Shown in pieces: positions 31,965-42,260 of a stretch of 45,830 bases of DNA. The position numbers and the translations under genes were made by a program. This DNA is from Gamarada debralockiae. Taxonomy: Eukaryota; Ascomycota; Leotiomycetes; Helotiales; Hyphodiscaceae. The notes under the pieces were generated by a model, which worked only from the letters and a program-made list of their open reading frames with translations, was not told the DNA's origin and did not search any database. Position 1 is the stretch's first letter; every line of letters starts with the position of its first letter. The DNA lies in the NCBI GenBank assembly GCA_002803225.1, contig NXFV01000716.1, positions 1-45,830 on the forward strand, read 5' to 3'.

Positions 31965-33348
31965 ATTACGGATCTCGATCTGAAGGGAATGGAATACTCT
32001 TGGTGTCCTTCAATTTTCTACATTGGTTAGTTTTGCACGTCAGAAGAAAAAGCAGGCACTTTCATGAAAGGCAGGCCAGCTTGTCGCTGAATACCCCTTC
32101 ATATATCTCATGAGCAAGCTTCCGTTGGTGAAATTGGTCGGCTTCACCATGTAAGTATCTCAAATGATGCAGTGTTCATGGCTGACTTCTGAGGAGCGTA
32201 ACCTGGGGCATCGTTTGCATATGCCAAACATCACCCAAATCCTACGTCGGCTTCGCAACCGTGCGTTTCTTCTCGGTTTCTGCGAAGGAGCCGTCTTTTC
32301 CGTATTCGTGACCACGTCCAACATCTGGTACCGCAAATCCGAACACCCCCATGCGCATCAGGACTTGGATCACCATGAACGGACTTGCTCATATCCTTGG
32401 CGCATTTTTAATGTACGGTATTGGAAATAACTCAAGCCTTTCACTTGCCCCTTGGAAAACTTTGTTCATCATTTGCGGCGCCATGACTTCTGCTATGGGG
32501 GGTGGTGTTCTTCGCTATGCCGAGCGGTCCCGATACAGCTTGGTTCTTCACGCCGAGGCACGAGAAGTTGCCGCTATGCGGCTGGCGAGGGATTCATGAG
32601 GGAGGTGATAAAACGAATTTCTCCGTCTCGCAGCTGGTGGAAGCTTTGACTGATGTAAAACCTGGCTGGTTTTTGCTTTCGGGGTGTTCGGCACGATGCC
32701 TTCTCCCGTGTTGGCAATAAAGTTTAACTCTTTAACCTTGTCTTCATTCGCTGACTGTTCCTCGACAGTTTGCCTCGCTGGTCATCAGCAACATCGGATA
32801 TGACAAGTTTCAAACAATGTTTTATGGCACTCCCTTAGGCGCTGTGCAAATCCTGTTCATCTGGATTGAGGTTCTCGCGTGCCATCTTTTCTCTAACAAG
32901 CGATGCTGGTAGTAATGATTCTCGTCGTGCTTTTGATTGAAAACATTCGCCTGTTGAAGTTGTCTCTTTCTGCTGGATGGGGCTTGATCATAGCTTCCTG
33001 GCTCCCGTCCGTCATCTCAGATATCTTCTCTATAACGCTCAGCTTGGGCGCGTCAAAGGTTAAAGGGATGCGAAGAGAGCACTGGTTAACACGATGTACT
33101 TTGCGCTGGCTGTATTGGGGCTCCGCAACTTTGGAAAAGTGATCCGAAACCGAGGTATACGCAGGGTGTTATTACAGATATTGGGGCTTGGAGATTGCTG
33201 TTGCTGGCTACCGCTTGATATTGGTATCGTTGTGAGTGAGAATGAGAGAAGGGATGCGCTGCAGGGAGACGATTATGTGGCGCCGTTTGAGAAGGGGGCG
33301 GATGTTTCTGATGACGAGGATTTGACATTAGGTATAGTTGTTGAGTAA
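31965..33348 (+). pseudogene. Dal5/Tna1-like MFS permease pseudogene
   Basis: Remains of an organic-anion permease on the plus strand. First recognisable part: DLDLKGMEYSWCPSIFYI, then after a GTTAGT...GCAG intron QLVAEYPFIYLMSKLPLVKL. Further parts in changing frames: LGFCEGAVFSVFV with IWYRKSEHP, GLAHILGAFLMYGIG, APWKTLFIICGAMTSAMG, MPSGPDTAWFF, KTNFSVSQLVEALTDV, FASLVISNIGYDKFQT, GWGLIIASWLPSVISDIFS and a tail SENERRDALQGDDYVAPFEKG. Several frameshifts make it untranslatable. About the first 80 residues are missing. The residual similarity is to nicotinate/allantoate permeases, different from the intact copy at 1299. It faces the amidohydrolase pseudogene head-to-head. Confidence 0.85.
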
Positions 33349-33847
33349 GATTTGATCTGATGGAGACGAGACGGGAATGTTCGATAGATGGATTGATTGA
33401 CATCTAAATGCTCGACCTACTTACACCCATACAAGTATGCATCAAATCCGTCCATCACCTCAATCCATATCATGTTGAAAGCGCCTCCTCTTTGCTCCAA
33501 CCATCATTCAATCACGTAAATACAACCAACCCATCCACCATCCAGCCATAGCCGACAAAACCGCATCCATTCCGTACAAAAATGCTTCAAAATAGAGCCT
33601 CGCTCAATGAGAGTCAAGCCATAGAAAAAACCGAAGAATCGCTCAACGGAAGCTGCCAGATGACACCACAAACGCCGCCATGTCTTATACTGTATCCCGT
33701 CCCATACCATTCGTTTCGTACTGTGATCCTGTCCAGCGCCCAGCTGGTATCACTCAATCGTCCATATTACGCCGGCAGTTCCCGAGCCTGCCTGCCTACT
33801 TTTGTCTCAAAAACGCCATTAATACATTAGAAGCCTGTATAGGGTCT
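33349..33847. other. Gap before the RhoGEF 3' end
   Basis: About 500 bases with only short frames; the right part is the likely 3' UTR of the RhoGEF-BAR gene (minus). Confidence 0.4.
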
Positions 33848-36800
33848 TCAATCGTTCGCTAATCGAGCGAAATGCTTGCTCCAGATCCATCCCACCGTTT
33901 CTGAGGGGTCGTCCTGGTTTTTGGCTAGCCATAGCTCGCCTTTCTCTCCGATGACATCGAAAATCTAATCATCCGTTAGTATGGAGGTCAATGGGGGTTG
34001 TAGGTTGCTAAGAGGAAGGAACTTACTTCACCGGCTTGATAGGTCAAGTAAGGGTACCCAGCTTCTGATTTTGTTTGGCTAATATTGAACTCAAACAGAC
34101 TAGCTGCCAAGTATAAGACATTATAACCGCCTGAGACGTTGCGATCACGTGAAGAAGCCCTTGAAGATCGCTGACTGTCCTCTGGACCATCAGGGAGAGG
34201 CATCGCAGAATGGAATAGACCAGAGTAGGGCCGCCCGGATGTATGCGGGCCATCAACATGATGAGTAGCTGAATTATATGTGGAGCTTGACTCTCGTCGA
34301 GGCTGATTGTTGTAATCGGTGCTAATTCGTGGCATGCCGTTGTCGGAAGTGTGACTTCGGCTTGTGCTTGGTCTAGTATGATTCGAAGCGTGGGGTCTCG
34401 AGCCAAATGAGGTGTCCGGAGTTGCTGGAGATCCAGAGCCCGCTTGCGAATGGTCTCCGTTTGTAGACGATTGAGTCTGGTAAGCGAACTGTGGAAGACC
34501 AATGCCGATGCCTGGGGTGCTCGCAACAATCGGAGAGAACGTGAACTGGCCGCTGTGTCGCTTCGCAAAGTCTGGAGTAGGTAGACTGGGTGATTTGTCG
34601 CTGTTCATTGATAGCCCTCGGTCGCGGCTAGAAAGGTTGGATGGCCGAGGTTTACTCTTGGTTGAGGCATCATCCTCCTTCGTCGTTGATTGTGAAGAGG
34701 CTCGGGTCTTGGTTCCATCGTCAACAATGGTTCCATTGACGATGCCCAGTTCTTGAGCGCGTGCCTGAACATATTTGTAGTCTCTGTTGAACATATCCAC
34801 GATGTCCGAAATGTCCTTAGGCATCTGGCTCTCTTCCAGCACAACTCGAACCTTGTCTTGCCATATCGAGTACCACTCTGTCTGTATCGCAATGAATTGA
34901 ACGAGACAGATGTTGCCAATCTTTTGAGATCCAGCATATAGCTTCGGTAGCTCCATCTTTAGCGTTTCATTCAAAGCTTCGTACTGGTCCACCAATTCCG
35001 AGAGCTTCTCGTCGATCTTCTTTCCTTGCGACTTTGCAAGAAGATATTTCTCGTAATCAAGACGGCGTTTGCTGCGCTTCTTCATAGCAAGGCCTGGAGG
35101 ACCGTATGCCCCGATGATCTGCTCGATAGGCTCGATGGCTCGTTTTCTCACGGCAGTGACCTAAAACTGGTAAGTATGTACTAAGAGAGCTTCGCGGGGG
35201 TTCTTACGTGGTCTTCCAATGCAACGGTTCCCATATCCCTCATTGACATATTGAAACGTGCCCACTTGCTTTCCAACTCGGGATAGGGAGTTGCGCTCAG
35301 TCGGACCATGAGTTCAATGGATGATAAGTATCGCAAGAAATCGTTGACGTAAGTCGCGACCTGACGAGTATAAAATTCGAAGTCTCGAAGCATGATCTGA
35401 AGTTTCAAAAAGTCGTGCCCGAACTTCTCGTGAAGCTTGAGATATATATCGTCATCATGAGGACGGTTGGCGCTTGAAGCTTGCATCTTCTCTGCACGTC
35501 GACCAAATGCCTTGGCGAGTCCAGATCGAACATCTGACTCCTTGCGTTTTCGACCGACAATCTTCCCAACCATGTGTATTCGTCGCTTGAGATCATCAAT
35601 GTTTTTCAGCAGACCTGCTAATTCGCGACATGTGATCTGCAAAGCCGCATAGTCAGGATGATCCTCCGAAGTGTGCTCAAAGATTTGGGCAAGGAGAAGC
35701 TGGTATCGAGTGATACGCTGGACTGGCTTGACCAAGAGAGCATCCAGATCCCACGCAGCTGTCAGATCCTTCGCAACGAGATTACATTCGCTGAGCCAAA
35801 CTTTCACTGCGCCATCGGCTTGCAGAGCAGTCAGTCTAGTGCTTGCCAGTTCGCTATTCTTCAAGAAATCGGTGTAGATGGTCTGCATTTTCTTGAGATG
35901 CTTGCCGAAATTTGCCCCAATGAATGTCTTCCGGTCCTTCTGCTCATCCGTCTCCTCAGCCAAGGTTGCTGCAATAGAGAATCGGTCTTCGGTTGCTGGG
36001 GACGTCGCTGCGGATGGATTCGCTGCTTTGCTCTTGGATCGGTGTGTTCGAGGGGAATAGACGCTCGAGGCAGCAGACTTCAATTCGTCCAGGAAATTGG
36101 TTGAAAACGCAACAATTTCATCTGTGTTTCTGAAGATGGCTTTCACGTCATTAGCATCAAGCTTTGGACATGCTTCGGCAGTGCCCTTGTAAATCTCCTC
36201 AACCACGTTCATGTCCTTCAGGTATACGGATTCGGTATCGATCAGTTCCTTGATCAGCATTCGCCGCTGGAATAGACGCTTCTTCAACTTCTCGGCCTCT
36301 TTTCGTTCCTCTTCCGTTTCAGGCAATACATCATTGCCAAGTGTCTGGCTGCTTGAAACATCTTCTAGCGATATCTGAGTACTCGACCGAGGAGTGGAAG
36401 TGGAGGCTCGAGGAGAATATACATCATCGCTAGCACGTCGTGATTCCGTGTTGCGGCTCGTTCCATTCTGGCTACCCTGAAATATGCTGGACGGTGGTCG
36501 CTTATTGTAGAAGCTCAGAGGCGGTGGCGTGCGAGTGGGGCGCGCAGGCGAGGCATCACCTTGGTGTTGGGGAATCGGCGGCGGAGGAGGAGCATAATCT
36601 GGCCACAAGGGTATGGAAGTGCTACTGAACCTCGGAGAAGGGTCGGGAAATCCCAGGCCAAAGCCATCACTCGTTGTCAATGGTGGCAACTGATGGCGAC
36701 TGGGGCTTGAGAGACGAGGTGTCTCCTTTGTGAAGCGTGGGGAAGGCTGGGGGCTGTAATTCTCGGGTTTTGGGGGCACTCCAGGTTTTGGAGATGGTGA

Positions 36801-39800
36801 CTGTTCCTTCGGAGGCGGTGTTGGCTTCTTTTCGGGATCTGAGATGAGAGGAGGAGCAAAATCGCCTTGTTCGGAATATTCATCTGTCGTTTCTACTGAA
36901 TAATCTGTCCAGGCCGACTGGTTGCTTTTGCGAAACACACGGGGTGAAGATTGGACGTTATGCTCGCGTTCATAAAAGTCCTCGTAGTTTCCCTGTTCAC
37001 TAGCTGGTGCACCACCCATTCCGTCAGAACTATCATAGTCCATATCAGTGACCGGAGTATTGAGAAAGTCTTGCACGATATCGTTCATAGCCAATGAAGG
37101 AGGAGCCAAGGTTGTCATTTGGACTGCAAGCTTCGAAGTATCGCCTGACTCTGGCGTGCTAGACTCTTCCGCTTCTATAGAGGATGTAATCTCAGGATGT
37201 GCTTGAGATTGACCATGTTCTGGCTGCACAATCCCCTCATCTTGGACATTTGAAAGACCACTGTGCGAGCCCGTCTCATCACCAGATTCCAATGGCGTGG
37301 TAGCTCTGGACTGTTCAGGTGTAGTTTCCTTCGGACTCGCAGTTGTAAGAGTCGTAGCAAATACTGGTTGCTGATTATATTCCTCGTAGTCTGCATCTTC
37401 CTCGAAGGCGCCTGGTGGGGATGGGTCTCGAGTAAGCAAGTCATTTGTAGGCGTAGACTCTGGCTGAACCTCATTGACTGGCGTTGCGTCAAGCATGATT
37501 TGAATTGAGCCGGCACCGTTTGGACTGATGTCCTGGCCCACCCCATAAATTGCCTCATCTGGGCTCATGCCATAGCTTGGTAAAGCATGGCTGGAAATCA
37601 TCCTTGGCACGGTCCGTTGTGTGGAGGGCATGCGACTCAATCGAGCAGCTTCGGTTTGCGGTTCGTTGTCAATGTCGGTAGTTCCAGTTGCCGTAGAAAT
37701 TGCAGATTGAGGGGGCTCATCGTCGTCAACAAAGCTCCCTGGCATTCCGAGAGTCGGAGAATCCAGATTGGTGGGAGAATGATTTTCCTGGACATTGTCG
37801 CGACCTGGGAATGAGGTCGATATGTGCAGAGGTTCCGGAGACTTTGAGGGACTTGATATCGTCTCGGGTTGTGATTCGGCAGGAGGTGTTACTGCTGAAC
37901 TTTGGTCCTCGACTTGTCCTTTGTCCGCCGCTGACATAGAATCCCGCGCCCGTCGCTCATTCAAGCGCCGTAGATTCGCCGCTCGAATCTCCCTCTGCTC
38001 GCTCTCATGTATAGACTTTGTGTATGCTCGCTGTATCCTCGCCCGTCTCGCTGCAAAGTCAACAGGGCCTACATCCACTATCTTTCTAGGCTTTGGATCT
38101 TCGTTTCGGGTGATTTTCATGCCAGTCCGAACCTGCTGTGGAGACCCAGCTCGTTCTGCTGCTTTCTGCCTCGAGCTTGCTGTTGACGCTGAAGACACCG
38201 GTTGTCGTGGTCTTGAACTTCGCAGGGGTGGAGAGGTCTTCGGAGGTGGAGCTGAGATGTAGGCTTTGAGGCTCGAATTATTCATGTTGAGTTTTTCGGG
38301 ACTTTTGGCCTTGCCACGAGGAGAGTGGCGGACGGGTGTAGCTGTGGTGTTTGCTGGTGTCATTGCGCTCCCTGCAGGGCTCCATGGTCTCTGCTCTGGT
38401 TTTCGCAGCTTGCCATTTGAAAGCGTTTTGCTCGCGAAAGGAGAAGTTGAATGAGTCGATGCAGGACTAGACGAATCCGATGGACTGTTACGTCTATTCG
38501 AAGCCAAAGGTAATCGAGATGAAGGTTTCATTGCCTCTGGTGGGTTGGGTGTGCTGGTTGCTGGCGAGAGTTGGAATCCGAAAGGATTGACACCATTCAT
38601 GGTATTGACCTTATTATCTGCAAAATCACTGTGATTGCGATTGTGTCCAGGTGATGAGCGAGCTTTGTTAGGGTCAACATCATCCAGAGCTGGGGTGACA
38701 CCAAGATACCAGGCGGTTGGGGAGGATGGAGACACATCAATATCAGATCGACTTCGATGGTGAGACCAGGAAGGATGTAAACTCGAGTCCGATGTCCTGC
38801 GAGTTGCAGTATGAGGGATTCCATAACCAATATCGGGTAATCCTTGCCCTATAGGTAGGACTTCACCAAACAAAGGTTTTCTCGCATGCACTTGAGAAGG
38901 GTGGTTTGGCGAGGTAGGCGAGAGATTGATCATCGATTTCGAAGCTTGTGAAATACTGCCAGTCGCTGGATTCCGAGGTCGAGGTGAGCGAGCTACGCTG
39001 GAGAGTGTATTGTTCGAATGTTGGTCTTCTGTTGCGAATCTCGTTCTCTGGGTTGACCTTGTAACCGTAGGAGACTTCACCCTCCCAGGAGCATCCCGAG
39101 TCAAGCCTCCTGCTTTCTGTGCGCCTGCCGCATCTTGGTTTCCTGCAGTACGAGCCTGGTATCCACCGCGTTCTCGCATGTATCCAGGACCGCCATTTCC
39201 ATTATCTCTCGTGGTTATTCGTGGGGCAGGTTTTCGGGTTGCGGAACTTGATGGCTCATTATTTTGATCGAAACGCTTCAACAGATCTTTGACACTCGGT
39301 TGTCGCGACTGTCCGTAACCATTAAGGGCCGATGTAGACTTCGCATTTCCTAATGTTCTCTCATCGATGGGCGCTGAAGCTGAACGGTACGAGGGCTTCA
39401 AATTGTTCCGGGCAGTTGGCACTGAGGGGTGCTTTGGAGTCGTGCCATTTCCGTTTGATCGCAAAGATGATGGTGACGGTCGAGCTTCGGAGGCAGTGGC
39501 AGCCATGCCGTTAGTTGTGAGATCTGTATATCCGTTCGACGATTGTTGCACGCCTCTGTACTCTCTGTAGAATTCGTCCGGATCTCCTCCACCGCTATTC
39601 ACATTCAATCCATTGCCGTATCCATTCGACGTAAGAGCTTGTAGATTCGACGTCGTAAGGAAGGAGAGCTTCGGAGGTAATTGCGGCGATCTCGACTCGA
39701 ATTCAGGAAGGAGTGGGGGTTCGTAGGGCCGTTGTTGATGTTGCTGTTCTGGTGATTGAGGAAGCGGGCGCCTAGAATAGAAATTCTGGTCTCCGTTGAT

Positions 39801-39812
39801 ATCGTTTTCCAT
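33848..39812 (-). CDS. RhoGEF with BAR and SH3 domains (Tuba/DNMBP-like), 3 exons
   Basis: Predicted 1951-aa signalling protein. Exons on the minus strand: 39812-35208, 35160-34027, 33964-33848 (introns 47 and 62 nt, all phase 0). Residues 1 to about 1160 are low-complexity, Ser/Pro/Asn-rich and probably disordered, with proline-rich tracts. The Dbl-homology domain (about 1175-1420) begins FQRRMLIKELIDTESVYLKD and activates a Rho-type GTPase by nucleotide exchange. A BAR-like membrane-bending domain follows (about 1445-1660: LHEKFGHDFLKLQIMLRDFE, then KKRSKRRLDYEKYLLAKSQG). After a Ser-rich linker a C-terminal SH3-like domain spans the last intron (ASLFEFNISQTKSEAGYPYL, then IFDVIGEKGELWLAK and GWIWSKHF). 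The DH-BAR-SH3 order fits Cdc42-directed Tuba-type regulators of polarity and endocytosis. The gene is intact. Confidence 0.93.
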
Positions 39813-40756
39813 CGTGCCTGAACATCGATCAGGCTCTCTTTGACAGCGATGGCGACGGTTGATCGATCAAGGATCCATGTAAAGTGTCAGAGGTCGTGGG
39901 AGGTGCTGACTGGCTCTGACACTTGATTCGCGGCTGATCGTTTGAGGAAATGGACCACGTCCTTGGACGTTCAACGTCTGTTTGCTGGTCGTTGCAGTCG
40001 GTCTCGTGAACGATAGGGTATGAAGGCAGGAATATTATTTGAGGCTTCAGGGACGTGCAGATGTCGTGAATTTGTCGTTCGAGTGTCAATTCAATTGCGG
40101 AGAGTGGTTCTAACGAGTTCACCTTCCTCGTTTACCACTTTGATGAGGACTGTTTAGGCTGTTGCGCTAAGCAGCCACTGTTCGCCCGCTAATCGTTGGG
40201 CTCTCTCCGCCCGAAATGTGGAAAAACGACCAAAAATAAGCGCGATGGGGTCGGTTGCCAAGAATAGCAATTCACGTGAGGACGTGGAGGACAAGCGGAG
40301 AGGAAGAAGAGGAGATTGATCCCAGTATTCTACTGATTTTATCTCAGTTACAGGACTTAACAGCTCCATCACTCGAAAATCTTCAGCGACTGTGCGGCAG
40401 AAGAATAAAGTTATTCATCCATCACCGCCGAACACTCCTTCCCCAAGCCTTCCAAGACATCAAAACAAACCCGAAATTAAAGTTTGTGTTCGGGTGGGTT
40501 GCTTTGTCTCGCGATTATCCACCTTCGGAACTTCCGACGCGTCTGGGCCCAACCTTGAACTTTCAAGATAATCCGCACAGAGCACTCCGTATCCAGAATT
40601 GCGTTTTAACGGGTTTTGGAGTACTTGGCCATGGGCTCGTCAATCACATGGCAGAAGTGAAGGCGCTGGCCATATAACCTGCCCCTCGATTCAGAGGCAT
40701 ATATCTCAACCAAACGCACTCGATTCAAGTTAAATTTATATCAATTAAAAGCTCTA
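39813..40756. other. Upstream region of RhoGEF and flank of the transposon relic
   Basis: Contains the RhoGEF 5' leader and promoter. A plus-strand frame 40240-40677 of about 140 codons reads like protein (ENLQRLCGRRIKLFIHHRR, FVFGWVALSRDYPPSELP) but has no early in-frame ATG; an ATG at 40245 is in another frame and would need an intron. I do not call it a gene. The last about 80 bases flank the transposase relic. Confidence 0.4.
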
Positions 40757-42036
40757 CTAATACGTTGTCGAATGCCCCTTATTCTTCATCATTTCCGCCA
40801 TCCTTCAAGGCATGTTCTCCATCAACGCATCGAGGGTTTCTTCCTCGATCTTAGCCCGCTCTTGACGCGGGGCTGCTTCCATTTCCTCAATACTCCTGAT
40901 CCTGTGTCTTCGACGGGAGATTCTATCCTTCAATTGATTCTAAAGGTTCCCAATTGGGGATAGATCCAGTGACTATAGGGGCCAAGAGAGGCTTACGACC
41001 TTATAGAGAAGCTGGTAAGCAACGCCTTCTTGCCGAAGTGATATTTAGCCCCATCCTCTTGCATAACAACTTCCTTGCTATATTTCATTTGCATCTTCTT
41101 ATAGAATGTCACAAAGTGCAGTTTCAAGACCTCCTCGATATACTGCGTTAGTTCATTCAAGCCCCTTTTGGCAAGATATCAAGAGGGCCTGTTGTCATGA
41201 AAACAGCGATGTATCTAGGCAACAGGAGGCTTCGATTCTACTACTATATCGTATATAAGGATTCTAAACTAAAGAAGGAAGAAGAGGTAGAGGGTCAGGA
41301 GAGAGGAAGATATTGCCAGGCCCTTAGTGCTGCACGTGATACACTCACGTGATTTAAGCGAGGGTTCTTATAATTATAGGATCAATCGAGCCTTGGATAT
41401 CAGGCATCAATTCCGTCGGGACGCGTCAGAACCGCCAGACCTGTTGTCGCGTCTATAAAGCAGCCCTATACTCCTACACTTATTCTTCCACTCTTGAAAG
41501 AAGGCTTTAAGTTCTTCTCCAAGTAAGCTTCTCCCTTTTCAACTGTTACTTAACAATTTCGGCTATTATAGCCTATTTCAAATGTCGATTCATTCGACCA
41601 AATAACTCTCTTCTAATTCTAGTGTTTTTTAGTCTTCCCAAAGATCACTCAACGGCCTTTATGCTTCTTCGAAAGGTAGGATTTACGTCGTGAGCGTCGG
41701 CGGCGTTTTTCATGCTTTCTTAAGACGCATCGGACAAGGTCTCGCGACGGTTTCTTTCCCGATTTAGAAGTAGCAAGGATAGCAAGAAGAGCGTAAGTCA
41801 TGGCTGGCTGCGGCTTAGAGGCGTCTTTCGCCCTTAGGAGTAAGCTTTAGACGCGTCCCAGTCCGTTTAGTGCTCGAGAATCGATCTTTGCCAGTTCTTT
41901 TCTTGATTTATTAGTTGATCTTCATAACAGAGCCGTCCAATCTTACCATACGTCTTCCTACACTTATACCAGGCCCATATCTCCTGTCGCTTCTTTATAT
42001 CGGTCTCCAGAGTGCGGTAAGTGGTTGGTAAGGCAT
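40757..42036 (-). mobile_element. Tc1/mariner transposase relic, two overlapping halves
   Basis: Minus-strand remains of a fungal Tc1/mariner-type DDE transposase. From 42036: MPYQPL, ETDIKKRQEIWAWYKCRKTY, FSSTKRTG with LKLTPKGERRL, YLSKKHKG, STFEIGYN (first catalytic-Asp region damaged), then GEAYLEKNLKPSFKSGRISV and GCFIDATTG near 41430. After about 200 bases of unrelated sequence it resumes with MTTGPLDILPKGA near 41190, then QYIEEVLKLHFVTFYKKM, VVMQEDGAKYHFGKK, PIENLWNQLKDRISRRRHRI and LDALMENMPRRMAEMMKN, with the stop at 40759-40757. The TTG segment occurs in both halves, so they overlap. Many stops (e.g. TGG to TAG before GCF) and frameshifts make it dead. Terminal inverted repeats were not recognised. 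Confidence 0.85.
41333..41351. repeat. Inverted CACGTGA / TCACGTG pair
   Basis: CACGTGA (41333-41339) and TCACGTG (41345-41351) separated by TACAC, inside the sequence that separates the two transposase halves. May be coincidental E-box pairing or the end of another small element. Confidence 0.6.
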
Positions 42037-42260
42037 TTTTGTGGATAAAAAGAAAAGGAAGTGCTGTAGGAGAGAGAAGGCGGGGTAGGCGGCCCTTCTA
42101 AATCGGGAACGCTCCAATTTCGCTAAAATCGCTCCCGTCACTTCTGCCACACGATTGGTCAATTGCCTAGGAGTGCGATTACCCCTTGGAGTTCATCGCA
42201 ATTGATTGATACCCTTCAACCATTCTCAATGACTGTCCAAATCCTATCGTCCACAACAAA
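42037..42260. promoter_or_regulatory. Presumed TERT promoter and leader
   Basis: 224 bp between the transposase relic and the TERT start. No strong core-promoter motif; a pyrimidine-rich leader precedes the ATG, with AACAAAATGGC at the start. The transposon relic therefore sits immediately upstream of the telomerase gene. Confidence 0.35.

Noticed and set aside
31965..33348. Possibility that the second permease is an intact multi-exon gene like the one at 1299
   Set aside because: Conserved segments lie in changing frames without splice sites at the changes, and the N-terminal exons are absent.
40240..40677. Plus-strand frame of about 140 codons resembling a protein
   Set aside because: No ATG near the start and no supported intron joining it to the ATG at 40245; no motif.
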